Assembly (NCBI GenBank): GCA_004380135.1
Contig: QXCR01000070.1
Location: 1-64,000, forward strand
DNA: 64,000 nt
From: Stemphylium vesicarium
Lineage: Eukaryota > Ascomycota > Dothideomycetes > Pleosporales > Pleosporaceae
Direction: 5' to 3'
Positions within the stretch are counted from its first letter, which is position 1; every line of letters starts with the position of its first letter. A program made the position numbers and the translations under genes. The notes beneath the pieces were generated by a model. It did no database searches. It was not told where the DNA came from and worked only from the letters and a program-made list of their open reading frames with translations. This document shows, piece by piece, positions 22,117 to 32,507 of the stretch.

Positions 22117-23549
22117 ATGATGTCTATCTCAAGCGGTTCTTCGCATCCTTCTGCGCGTCGCTCATCTCTAGCCGTGGAGGCATTCCGGGTATTCACAGCC
22201 TCTCTCGGTAGGCATTCAGAAACTCATCTGGAGAGGCGTGGACAGAGATTCTTCTCCAGAGCGCATGACATCGCAACGTCGATCTCGCCATCAGGCTGGG
22301 TTGCCACTTGCTCGTCGAGACAGATACGGTTATACAACGTGAGAAACGCGAACGCGACTCGCGAGATCCCAATCCGCGCTACACTGGACATACAAATGCT
22401 TGAGAAGAATGAGCAGATACGAGATATCGCGTTATCAGAGGATCTGCTTGCCGTCATAACCCACATGCGACTCTTGGTTTACGATGAGTACCGCCGAAAT
22501 AACGGCGACACACCTGTCCTAGTCCAGGAACAACGTGTCGACGCAAACGAAAGCTGGACTCCTAGGTCGGTGTCGGTCACGCAAAACAATGCTCCATCTA
22601 TAGACGGAGTCGCTACTGCGAGCGTAGCTGTCGGTGGGGAAGGGCAAAGTGGGGTGAAGATCTTCAGGTTCAGGTACACGCAAGGCTGGAATGCCGAAAG
22701 TCAGCGTATAACCTTAGCTTGTCCAAATAACACTGGGGCTATCAAGATTGTTGGTTTTTCGCCCCATCGTGTCGATATGCTACATGGACCGATGGCATTT
22801 GCTTTGTCGACAGGAAACCATTTGTATTGCTGGACCGTCGGTCGAAACTCAAGCCCAGGGTTGACGATTCGTTTGGAACCGAGTTGGCATGTCGACTGCA
22901 ACTCCAGTAACAACGAACGTGTTAGTATCTCAATAACTGTTCTCGGTGCGACGCTGACTTCAAATAGGCTTTTCGCGACGAAATATCAACTGCGACATTA
23001 GTAGTGTCCCCAACAGGCAGACTTCACATCCTCTGCACAGTAGATCACAAACCAGGATCGCATCTTCCTCCGACCTTTATCGTGCCAGTCGACACCTTCG
23101 AGCACAATCCACAAATCATCCGCCAGTCAATAAGGCCGATACCTGATAGTGCCATCGGATCGAGCGTTCTTGCCGGTACCGCCTCTCGCAATGGTCGTTT
23201 TCTAGTGATTGTAGAGAAAGGGCGCAATGGAGACACCATGAAACTGCTGACTCTCCACGGTGCACCCATGGGCGGTTTGACATGCTCAACTACCGGCGCA
23301 CTATCGTGGACGGTGAGGCTGCGGGCCACTAATAGCGATGCTGCCACGATATCGATCTCCATCGAGGAGCAGAATGCCGCTCTTGAGATTATCGCAATAG
23401 ACGGACAAGGTCATGTTGCCTTTTCGAGAATTAGCGTGCCAGAAATGCTACAAGAACGACCTCGGGATCTCGCACCACCCAGATTTGCAGCGCCTTTCGA
23501 GCTTCCAGTTTCTGATCTGGCCGACCGTATCGACATCGTCCCGGGTTGA
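22117..23549 (+). CDS. Hypothetical WD40/beta-propeller-like protein
   Basis: Exon 1 is 22117-22920 and exon 2 is 22968-23549, giving 461 aa from the double ATG at 22117. The intron is GT-AG and 47 nt (donor GTTAGT). The junction reads NNERAFRDEISTATLVVSPTG. Repeated blade-like strands are visible: SISPSGWVATCSSRQIRLYN, LSEDLLAVITHMRLLVYD, SVAVGGEGQSGVKIFRF, FALSTGNHLYCW and VVSPTGRLHILCTV. These fit a degenerate beta-propeller. No enzyme motif, signal peptide or membrane helix is seen, and I do not recognise an orthologue of known function. It would be a scaffold if the fold is right. Confidence 0.68.
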
Positions 23550-24336
23550 AGCTATCAGACTCAAGGTCAGCAGACCAGACTGTCGCGAGTCTCTGATGAA
23601 TTTTGAGACTCATGGGAAGCTTGTGGATGGCAGACGCGATCTGCCATCTGCAGGCAAGTGAGAGAAAGGAAGGAACGAGTCGATCGATGCAATTTGCCCA
23701 CTGGTGCGAGCTGACTAAGGAGCGCGCCACGCACCAAAGCTTTGGAGCCAATTCGCTCACCACGTGGCGTCTCGTCTCTTTACCATCACCTTGTATGACA
23801 ATATAGCTGCATGGTAATGGGAAGCTTCATTTTCGCAATCACAGGGCCTCACATTGCCCGAGATGAGTGCTCTGGCAGTCTGGGTGCCAATGTCACGCCC
23901 GACGGGACGATGTCGGTCTCATAGGGGGCATGCGTATACTGGGAGCGCTGGAGCAGAGTGCGAGGTTGTGTATACTGACACAATTGAAGCATGTGGACGC
24001 GGTACTCTTTCGCACATGCGATAGCAAGACATCACGCAGCGAACCTTACTTTCTTCGGTTCAGGGGTGTGGCTGCCAGGTACAGTGGCGGCAGAGGGCGA
24101 CTCATGACCTCTCAACTTCGATAGAGCAGAAGGCACGATGATTGAGATGCCTTCCATGTTTTCTACCACGCACCAACTGATCTCTACCGGGATTCAACTC
24201 GACAGACTCTCTCTCCCCCTTACCGTGACTAACCATTCCCATATTTGTTACACTCCTTCATCTTCCTACCAAGTCTCCCTACCAACATCGAATACAAACA
24301 ATAATCCTCAGCAAAGTCAATTCCTATCAAGCCAAC
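23550..24336. other. intergenic, no gene seen
   Basis: Frames are short. The 3' 150 bp is pyrimidine-rich (about 24190-24330), as expected for the promoter and 5' leader of the next gene. Confidence 0.45.
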
Positions 24337-25038
24337 ATGCCTTCAACATCCCCAGCATCCCTCTTCATCCTCTTCCTAGGCCACGTACTCAGCTCTCCCT
24401 ACCCCCTCCCAAACAGCACAACCTGCAACACCACCACCCCGCTCTGCCAATCCGACCTGGACGCCGCAAACCCGCCACCCCTCAAAACAAGCGAATACAT
24501 CTGCCACGAAGTCTACCCCTCGGACCTCACAGTCGTAAACTCGCGCTACCCAGACTATGACACCGACCACCTACACCAAGCCAAGCAATTCTTCATGCTA
24601 CGCCGCCAGCTAGCCTCCCAAGGCGAAATCGCCATGCGCGTGCAATTCCAAGGTCTACCCACTACCCCCTCAAACCACACCTGCCGTCTCGAATTCGTGC
24701 TGCCGCGGACGCAACTTCAGAAGATCTCTGGACCGAATCCTAGCTTCCGTGTCTACCAGGTTGCGCGCGAGGCTGGTGCGGTTGCCACGTGGAATACGTA
24801 TGAAGGAGACAAGGAGGCACTGCTGTTTGGTACTGTCAATGGCGAGGCGGCGGCGCTGGAGCGGACGAGGAGTGTTGGCGGTGTGGCGGCGGTCAATTCT
24901 ACGGCGTGCAATGAGACGTTGTCGTTTCAGATGGGGATGATGTATGACAGCGAGTTGGTCCCGAATTATTGGGAGTTTTCGAATGTTGCGCCTCCGGCGT
25001 TTCCGGTGCAGGGGTTTAGGATCGTGTATGGTTGCTGA
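24337..25038 (+). CDS. Small secreted protein, possibly But2-like
   Basis: Intronless, 233 aa, starting at the ATG at 24337. It has a signal peptide of about 19 residues (FILFLGHVLSSP). The mature protein has about eight Cys, suggesting disulfides, and NxT/S sites. Strand-rich segments such as CRLEFVLP, VATWNTYEGDKEALLFGTV and a C-terminal FRIVYGC resemble the extracellular beta-sandwich family named after But2. That assignment is tentative. The codon third positions are strongly C/G-biased, consistent with good expression. It is probably exported or wall-bound. Confidence 0.82.
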   Translation: MPSTSPASLFILFLGHVLSSPYPLPNSTTCNTTTPLCQSDLDAANPPPLKTSEYICHEVYPSDLTVVNSRYPDYDTDHLHQAKQFFMLRRQLASQGEIAMRVQFQGLPTTPSNHTCRLEFVLPRTQLQKISGPNPSFRVYQVAREAGAVATWNTYEGDKEALLFGTVNGEAAALERTRSVGGVAAVNSTACNETLSFQMGMMYDSELVPNYWEFSNVAPPAFPVQGFRIVYGC

Positions 25039-25328
25039 GTGGAGGTGTTGGATTTGCGCTGGGTTGAGTCGGGGTAGCCTAGGGACTGTTTATGATTGGG
25101 GCTGTTGCCAGTTGCCCTGTGTGGTGTCCTTTTCCTAATGCTTCCAATTAATCAACTTCATGTCTAAGGTTTACCAGGTGTGCAATCTCTGTTCCGGGCG
25201 ATTCAATTGCTTATGCATACTTTATCTCCATATCTTCGTAAGAAATGCAATTGGTTTTCATCTCATATCTTCGTCTAGTGTAGGTACAGTTATGATACAA
25301 GCCTCGTTTCTTAGTCTTCGTCATTCAG

Positions 25329-26344
25329 TTACGCCTTCGCGGCCTCCGTGGCCATCAACCTGCTCGGTGACTTGACAAGACCTGCTTCATCTCCAGGGTT
25401 GCCCCGGAATGTCCATTGCCCATTCGCGATCTCGTCATCTGTCGCATTATCCAGCCTCTTCAGTTCTCTCCTGATGTACCCTACAATCTGCGCCAGCTTC
25501 TCAAAGTCGACGTCCTCCTTGGCGCCGAGAAGATTTCTCCAGACGGCCGCTGCAAGCATGGCGTCGCCCTTCATGAGACCCTCGTCATAGGACAGGAGCA
25601 CCGCGCGCCACTGCGAGAACATATCCTTCAGGTACTTCTGACGCAGGGAGTTGGCATTGAACTTATGCCATATCACAAGACGATCTTCGGCGGCGTAGAA
25701 GGCATGGTTGGTGATGTGCTGGATCCAAACAGGCGCGTGGGTTTGGGGGAACATGCGGAAGCGGACTTGGAGCATGTACATGTGGAGGAAGGTGATTTGC
25801 GCCCAGTTGGAGAAAGTGGGTTTCAAGCCGAGGGCTGTGTAGCTGTTTAGCCAGTGTGTGTGCTGCCACAATCTAGACTTACTGTCATACCACCACCCCT
25901 CGCCCTCTCCCAGGTGGACACCATACTCGTCGACCGGTATCTCGCCCCGCTTAAGCAGGGCTTGCGGAATTTTGTACTCGCCGGGCTTGGTGCACTCCTT
26001 GATGAGGTCTCGTGTTGCACCGTAGGCGACGTACGTCTCTGTCATCAATGGAGCTTTTTCACGCAGCTTCTGGGCGAGGCCAGTCACGCCCGACGCAACG
26101 CCAGGGTGCGGCTTCTTGATTGCTTCGGGTCTGACATCGGCTGACAGCTTTTGTGATGCACGGTATGAGGTCGGGCTGGTGGTTGAAATTGTTCGTCGCG
26201 CTTGGCGAAGAGCCACTCTATTCGTTCGCTACACCAGTCAGCAATTGCGGGAGTCTTGGTTTCGTGGCTGTGTACCTGGAGAAGAGGAGTAGAGGACCTG
26301 AGTAGCGCCCTGGAGCAGGCTGTGCACGTATAGCCCGACGCCAT
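25329..26344 (-). CDS. CBP3: Ubiquinol-cytochrome c chaperone CBP3/UQCC1
   Basis: Assembly factor of respiratory complex III that works at the mitochondrial ribosome exit on cytochrome b. The exons are 26276-26344, 25883-26228 and 25329-25834 (306 aa). Introns are 26229-26275 (47 nt) and 25835-25882 (48 nt, frame-neutral). The start is the ATG at 26344. The frame further downstream would begin at a GTG and lacks the presequence. The N-terminus is Arg/Ser-rich, as expected for mitochondrial import. Family signatures are LMTETYVAYGATRDLIKEC, WWYDTLGLKPTFSNWAQITF, LHMYMLQVRFRMFP, WIQHITNHAFYAAEDR and QYLKDMF-like QKYLKDMFSQWRAV. Confidence 0.92.
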
Positions 26345-26826
26345 TGCTGGTGATGTTGGTTGCAAAAGAGGTCTGGTTGCAAGTTCAAAAAGTCGCGAGT
26401 CGCGCCCTCTATCGATGACGGCACCACCCTGGCCGACAACACCATCCAATGAGCATCACGACGGTGCGCCTCACGCGAATCATCAATCCCCGCGACACTC
26501 CATTACGCCCCAATTTTCATCCCTGGGGGAGTATTTTTCCGGTATTTGGGCCTAGACTTGTGGCGCATTCAATTCCGCTCAGACCTGGGGTTTCGTACTA
26601 GCCATGGCGTCGAGCACACCCAGAAGCGGCATACCAAGATGGAACGTCGGCAGCCCCTCGTGACCCCCGGGGCTTGGTGCACAGCAGCCGAGGAGCAGGG
26701 GATAGAGCGAAGTCGCTGTATAATACATCATCAGGCTGACAGCATCATGCCACCCATCCAACTATCCGATTTCTTGTCAAGCTTTCTTCTTAATAACCCG
26801 GCTGCGAACAAGACAAGAGCTTCATT
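26345..26826. other. divergent promoter region CBP3 / arrestin-like gene
   Basis: About 480 bp between the two divergent starts. No gene is seen. Confidence 0.45.
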
Positions 26827-28278
26827 ATGATAATGGAGGCGCCCTTTGCTGGCACGCGGGCCAACCGCAGAGACAATCCGATATTCATTCAGCGCTTCGA
26901 CTCTCCGTCATTTTACACCGTGGGAGACCGAGTGGAAGGCGTTCTCCTCGTTGCACCTTCACGAACCTCGCGCATCAGTGCATCCCTGAGGGGCTTTTCT
27001 ATCGTCCAAATACCTGGCGCCAAAAGCATGGCCATCGAGTTCTATCAAGAGACGCAGGATCTCTTTGTGTCCTTTCGCGACGGCGAAAACCTCGATGCTC
27101 ACCCTAGGAGTTCGAAGAACCCTGACAAAATTGAGATGCCATTCTCCCTCACATTTGCTCAACATGCGAATCTCCCACCGCCTCCGGGTAGGGATTGGTT
27201 CTATCCTGAGGATTCATACAATCACCCACGATTCCAGCACTCTCCTGGTTTTCCGCTGCCCCCAAGCTGTAGTGCCAATGTCCCTACGAATGCGCGGATA
27301 GTTTACCAGCTTGAGGCATCCATGGAGCATCTTACATCTGGCAGCCTACCGATAAGGATACGCGAAGAACTCACATTCGTGCCCGCACCACCTGAGTTTC
27401 GGCTTGCACTCCTCCAACCAGATCTGAACTTTGGCTCGAAATTGCCCAAACACTGCTGCCGCGAAAAGTTCGTCCGCTCGCGCAAGCTATTCCCCAACTA
27501 TGACGAGAGGGGCGGCAAGCTCATGAAGTTCAAGGACAAGCTGGTGGATAAAGAACTGCTCTTTGGTCTTCAGAGTTTTGCCGAGGTCCCATATGTCAAA
27601 TTCAATGTGTTTGCGACTCCTGCTAGTGTCTTGATCGTCGGCTCAGCCGTGCCAGCCATTATCACCGTCCAGCATCTCAAGCGATCCGAGTCACTCCAAA
27701 CCCCGCCCGATCTATTCATTCGCCGTGTAAAGGTGCAGTTGAATTCTGTGTACAACACTTTCACTCCTGGCGATCCGAGCGGTCGTCAAATTCCAAAGCC
27801 CACTGTGCAGACGGAGAGGGGTCAATTCCTCCTCTTCGACAAGAAGTACGAGAAAGGCAACGGAGAACCACTGTACGACGGGCTTTCCCTTTCAGACATT
27901 GCGGATGTGAAGCTCATAAATGGCGACTTCGTTCCAAGCTTCACTACTTACGGCCTGAACCTGGAGTACGAGCTGCAGATTGAGATCACTGGCAAATGCG
28001 CGGATCGAGAGTGGACTGGCATAGTCTGCACGCAACCAGTCCAAATTGTCACGAAATTACAAACATCGGCTCGATTTGAAGTTGCAGGTGGTGGGGATAC
28101 GTATGAGGCAGAGCCTAGACCGATATACCACGAGGTGGATCCGATGACACGGCTCCAAGATGTCTACGCATCCGGGGAAGCTCATGAGCTAGACTCAACA
28201 CACATTCATGAGCTCGACTCAAGACACAACGCATCATCCATGGCGAATAACGTGCCTCCTCCAGAGTATACTGCATAG
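26827..28278 (+). CDS. Arrestin-like domain protein with PPxY tail
   Basis: Intronless, 483 aa. The N-terminal arrestin fold is suggested by IFIQRFDSPSFYTVGDRVEGVLLV, and the C-terminal arrestin fold by the 200-residue beta-rich region from about 240 to 415. The extreme C-terminus is VPPPEYTA, a PPxY motif that binds WW domains of Rsp5/Nedd4 ubiquitin ligases. It would act as an adaptor for endocytosis of plasma-membrane transporters. Just before the motif is a short tandem HELDS repeat. The start is ATG at 26827, with a second ATG at 26833 that is equally possible. Unlike many ARTs it has no long C-terminal disordered tail. Confidence 0.85.
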   Translation: MIMEAPFAGTRANRRDNPIFIQRFDSPSFYTVGDRVEGVLLVAPSRTSRISASLRGFSIVQIPGAKSMAIEFYQETQDLFVSFRDGENLDAHPRSSKNPDKIEMPFSLTFAQHANLPPPPGRDWFYPEDSYNHPRFQHSPGFPLPPSCSANVPTNARIVYQLEASMEHLTSGSLPIRIREELTFVPAPPEFRLALLQPDLNFGSKLPKHCCREKFVRSRKLFPNYDERGGKLMKFKDKLVDKELLFGLQSFAEVPYVKFNVFATPASVLIVGSAVPAIITVQHLKRSESLQTPPDLFIRRVKVQLNSVYNTFTPGDPSGRQIPKPTVQTERGQFLLFDKKYEKGNGEPLYDGLSLSDIADVKLINGDFVPSFTTYGLNLEYELQIEITGKCADREWTGIVCTQPVQIVTKLQTSARFEVAGGGDTYEAEPRPIYHEVDPMTRLQDVYASGEAHELDSTHIHELDSRHNASSMANNVPPPEYTA

Positions 28279-28410
28279 CACAATCATCTCTTTCATGTGT
28301 CTCTTGTGGCTGCGGTACTACATGCTAGAGCATACAAAGTACTTCCACATCCATATGAGGTGGTATGCCAGCGCATAGACTGCACCAAACCGGTGTTCCA
28401 ACCCCAGGTC

Positions 28411-29019
28411 TTACGCCAGCGCCGATAACCTCTGCGTCTTTCTTAAGACCTGGGTCATGGCTTGAATCCAATCAAAGAATATGAGCTTTTTATCCAAGTC
28501 CAATCCCAACAAAGTAGCTAAGTCTTCGTCATAAGAGATCGTAGCGTCAGGATGCTCTGGACGTATGATGCGATACCACCTACGGATGGAGAAATTTCCT
28601 CGGACATGATTGCTTTCAAGATCCAACCTCGCCCCTGTCCCATCCCGTAACGTTTGCTTCTCGGATCGCTTTGGCAACACGCGAACAGGACGGCTCCTCA
28701 CTTGAAGAAGAAGTTGATCATCGGGCGAAGCGTCCTTGTATGACCAGCGGACGGGCGCGACGGGCGCCATGTCGAAGTAAGCCCATCGGTGGTCCGCCGA
28801 GTATTTTTTGAAAGTCGTACGAAAGCACGTTTTCTTCCCATCCTCACCGATCGATTCGTAGGTTAGGCGTACGTTCTTCAGCAGAAAGGTGGTGCTGATG
28901 TATACTTCGACCGCGGCTTTGAGGGTACGGGAAACGGGGCGGCATTTGCGCCAGATTTCGGCGCCATCGCAGGCGTGCGCAAAGATCATCGACCAGATCT
29001 CAAGAGGGAGGTGACTCAT
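28411..29019 (-). CDS. F-box-like hypothetical protein
   Basis: Intronless, 202 aa from the ATG at 29019; the frame further up starts at TTG. Residues 3-40 (LPLEIWSMIFAHACDGAEIW, then RPVSRTLKAAVE) have the spacing of an F-box, the helix bundle that binds Skp1 in SCF ubiquitin ligases. The rest is a small fungal-specific domain ending in a Leu-rich helix, without recognised repeats. It is convergent with the arrestin-like gene 132 bp away. A role in ubiquitination is inference from the F-box-like segment only. Confidence 0.68.
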   Translation of the reverse strand: MSHLPLEIWSMIFAHACDGAEIWRKCRPVSRTLKAAVEVYISTTFLLKNVRLTYESIGEDGKKTCFRTTFKKYSADHRWAYFDMAPVAPVRWSYKDASPDDQLLLQVRSRPVRVLPKRSEKQTLRDGTGARLDLESNHVRGNFSIRRWYRIIRPEHPDATISYDEDLATLLGLDLDKKLIFFDWIQAMTQVLRKTQRLSALA

Positions 29020-29571
29020 GATATGTTTGGGCGAAAGGTCGGTTCGTTGTTTCGCCAAGTAAGCAGGTGATTATTTTTTCGTGTTCTGAGATGTGCAGAG
29101 AGTGGATATATCGCAGTAGGACCTCGCAATTTATAGTGAGAATGTATTTTCAGGGCAGCGTCCATGGTTCTGCTATCTTCGAGCCTTGGTAGAGCTTCAA
29201 GTGCTGTTCGTCCAACAGACCTGTTACGCAGGCATTCGTCTTCGAAATGATTGCGTCGTTCACAGGGACATATCGCACCGCAAGCCGACAACAACGCGTG
29301 TAGTTGGCCACGGCCATGGCATTCGAAAACTCGACACACCGACACGAGGCGTACAAGAACTGCTAGTGACCTTGATCTCAAGAATTGTGAACTCTCGGCT
29401 AGGTGGGTACCACTGCTTACGTAACCAGACCCTGAATCTCGGCGCGTCCTAGGCATCCATCGCAGGTCCAGGTGGTCGCGAACTGGCTAACTCTCTTCCA
29501 CCACTTCGTAGTCTTGTTGCTCAGGGTCATCACGCAATACACTGTTGCCCGACTATATCGTATCCTCCACA
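29020..29571. other. divergent region, F-box-like gene / capping enzyme
   Basis: Short frames only. It holds the promoters of both flanking genes. Confidence 0.45.
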
Positions 29572-30852
29572 ATGCCGGCTACGGTACCATCGCACGCGCC
29601 GCCACCGCAAATACCCGGCTTTCTTATACCAAACCAAGACGCGCATGGGTTGAAACACGCTGTTGCCGACCTTCTCGAACGCGATAATCCCCGCTTCCCT
29701 GGCGCGCAACCCGTATCTTTTGCGCGCGAACATGTCGCCGAGCTACAACGAAACGAATACTTCATGTGTGAGAAGACGGACGGCCTGCGCTGCCTGCTCT
29801 TCCTACATTGGAAAGAGGGGCCGACGGGAGCCTTTGAGCCTTGTACCTTCTTGATCGACCGCAAGAACAACTACTACGACGTACAACCACCATTTCGGAT
29901 ACCCCACTACCTTCACCCAAACGAACCTGAGCCATTCTTGTACGGGACCATCCTAGATGGCGAGCTGGTCCACGATCAATACCCAGGCGAGCCTACGCCA
30001 CGCCTGAACTTTTACGTATTCGACTGTTTGGCTGTCAACGAGCAGAATGTCACGGGTAGGACATTAGACAAGAGACTGGGGCGGTTGCACGACTGGGTCA
30101 TCAAGCCGTATGAAATGTATCTGACAAGGACGTTTGGAAAGAACATCAAGCCAACGGACCTGAAACCGTTTGCGCTTAAGGGTAAGAAGACATACGCAGC
30201 GTATAGGCTTGAGGACATGTTTAGCAATATCCTCCCAAATCTCAGGCACGGTAACGACGGGCTGATCTTCACCTGCGTCTCGACGCCCTACCAGTTCGGT
30301 ACCGACAGGCACATCCTGAAATGGAAGCCACCGCACGAGAACACGATCGATTTCAAGCTTCGCCTCGGCGAGTTTCCACTCATAGACCCCGATGACGGCG
30401 AAGACGGTCTGATCCAAGATTACGACGCTCTTCCCAGCCCCATAGAACTGCTCGTCCAACACAATTCGAACAACTACCAGGTCTTCGCCACGCTCGCCCT
30501 TACCAACAGCGAATGGGAGACGCTCAAATCGCTCAACCAGCGTCTCGACGGCCGAATCATAGAATGCTACCGCACAGAGGCCGGGCAGTGGAAATACAAG
30601 GCGGAAGCAGATGGTACGCCGCGCTGGCGCGACGACAAAAAGGACGCCAATCACATCAGCACCGTTAACAGCGTGCTGGAGAGTATTGAGGCCCCCGTCA
30701 CTGAAATGGACCTCCTCGGGCATGCCGAGAATATCAAACGCGAGACTTATCGCATACAAGGCAAGCTGGATCAATATCGCCCGCCACAGGACGCAGGCGA
30801 ACGCGAGGCCAAGAAGCGCAAATTTAGCGATTCGGGCATGAATGGACACTGA
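29572..30852 (+). CDS. CEG1: mRNA-capping enzyme guanylyltransferase (alpha subunit)
   Basis: Transfers GMP from GTP to the 5' diphosphate end of pre-mRNA in the nucleus. Intronless, 426 aa from the ATG at 29572. Nucleotidyltransferase motifs appear in order. Motif I is EKTDGLR with the catalytic Lys at about residue 68. Motif III is FLIDRKNNYY, motif IV LDGELV, motif V NDGLIFT, and motif VI HILKWKPPHENTIDF. A C-terminal OB-fold region follows (GRIIECYR, GQWKYKAEADGTPRWRDDK), then a basic KKRK tail that may be a nuclear signal. As in fungi generally, there is no fused triphosphatase domain. Confidence 0.95.
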   Translation: MPATVPSHAPPPQIPGFLIPNQDAHGLKHAVADLLERDNPRFPGAQPVSFAREHVAELQRNEYFMCEKTDGLRCLLFLHWKEGPTGAFEPCTFLIDRKNNYYDVQPPFRIPHYLHPNEPEPFLYGTILDGELVHDQYPGEPTPRLNFYVFDCLAVNEQNVTGRTLDKRLGRLHDWVIKPYEMYLTRTFGKNIKPTDLKPFALKGKKTYAAYRLEDMFSNILPNLRHGNDGLIFTCVSTPYQFGTDRHILKWKPPHENTIDFKLRLGEFPLIDPDDGEDGLIQDYDALPSPIELLVQHNSNNYQVFATLALTNSEWETLKSLNQRLDGRIIECYRTEAGQWKYKAEADGTPRWRDDKKDANHISTVNSVLESIEAPVTEMDLLGHAENIKRETYRIQGKLDQYRPPQDAGEREAKKRKFSDSGMNGH

Positions 30853-32507
30853 GACGGTGGGGCCGAGGGGGGAGTGAGAAGGCTGGAGACCCTTTGCAGT
30901 CTCCAGGGTGTACTATGAGCTATTTTTTTTTCTGGTTATTACGGCGTTTCTATGGCGTGTCGGGGGCAGGGCAGGCAAAGCAAAAATATGATACCCACGC
31001 TCTCTCTGCTAGATAATCGAAGTTAACTATTCTTGCTTTCATATCTTTTGTTTCGTTCGGCCTTGATTTTTTGGTGTTCAGATTAGCTGGGCGACTACAG
31101 AAGTACAGTGATGAAGTGATGGTGGTGCTGGATCTCACTCAAATGATACTGAGGTCATGGCTGTGGAAAGTTAGCTGAGCAACTACCTACATGGCGTGAG
31201 TTGCGTAGAACGCCCCACTTCCCACATTGTGGCTTAGTAAAGACAGACACCTTCATGACACTCTTTTTTCTACACTCTGTGGTTTATCAGCAAAAATTCG
31301 GTTTTGTAAACGACAGCTTGTGTGCAAGGTAAACTGGTATCTTGAGGTCTCGTTGTAGAGCGGGGTTCATGGCACGTGCAGTTCACGATGCGGAAACAGC
31401 GACGATCTGCTTTGTCGCTCCCATCCTTCCATCACTTCTTCACGCTCTCCCAGAGCCCGCGTCTGACCGCTATTTCCTCGGGGCCTTCTGGGGAAACTTC
31501 GGAGGCATCGCATCTTCAGCGGTGGATTACTGGTGCCCAAACGAGGTATTGCTTTCCCAAAATCTGACGGTCAAGGTATCTGCCTCTCCAGACATTTGCA
31601 GGCATCTATCCGGCATGGCGCTTACCGAATACTGAAAGCCAATATCACGAGGCGCTTCTCGTCATGGCATTCGTACGTTAGCTGAGCGAATTTGCTGCAG
31701 CAAGATCCTACATGGCATACATGGCGCGCATGCAGGACGGATAATATCCGACTTTACTAAAAGCATGTCAGCTTTCAAGGTAATTCACTGGCTTTGATTC
31801 CCATATCACACCACCACGGCACTGCACCAGCCGTACCCCACAGCTGGGAGTACCATGGGACTCAATTACCTCAAGCAGCATCAGCATGTCCAGGGTACCG
31901 ATAGCGATTGCATTACCGACAGCGGGGAAGTTCTAGAGCCGCCCGCGACATGCGCCGTACACGAGGCTTGATCCGGAATGCACTCCAGCAACCAGAGCCA
32001 CTGAGAATGCCGACAGCCCAATCTTCACACCCTGCGCCAAGATGTTTGGGGTTTGAATACTGTACAAGGCTAGCCCCATACGTTCGCGCGGCGATCTACG
32101 GTGATAAACCCCGCCACAATCATCGCGATGCTGTGCGTACGGCGATACCAGCCTGTGAGTTGCGCTCGTCATCCATGAAGCAAGTTGTGCAAATGCGATC
32201 GCCTGCGTGTCATGGCGGCATAGTCGTTGCTTTTTCCCGGCAGTCTTGCATGTCGCTTTCATCTACTTAAGCGGAATACGCCCCGCACGTCAATGATAAA
32301 GGTTTCTGGCCTGATTTCCTATTGTGAAACGCTGTCGGCTGGTCCCGAGCTATCTCTCACTCCTGTAGAGGTTGGGATTTACTACGTATCGAAGTCATTC
32401 GTGGTACACTTACGACCCTAGAGTTCCGCTCATCGCTAGCGTTTGGGAGAAGGAATTACGCCGACTACCTCGATATCGACGCGGCAAGCACTTTAGTATC
32501 AGCCTTT
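30853..32507. other. intergenic, no gene seen
   Basis: A 1.65-kb region between two plus-strand genes. Frames up to about 120 codons occur on both strands but overlap and lack motifs. The 3' part is the promoter of the DUF3445 gene. Confidence 0.45.

Noticed and set aside
23603..24124. Plus-strand frames between the propeller-like gene and the small secreted protein
   Set aside because: Short, without motifs, and partly overlapping frames on the other strand.
30064..30849. 261-codon minus-strand frame
   Set aside because: Fully antisense to the capping-enzyme gene, which has all catalytic motifs.
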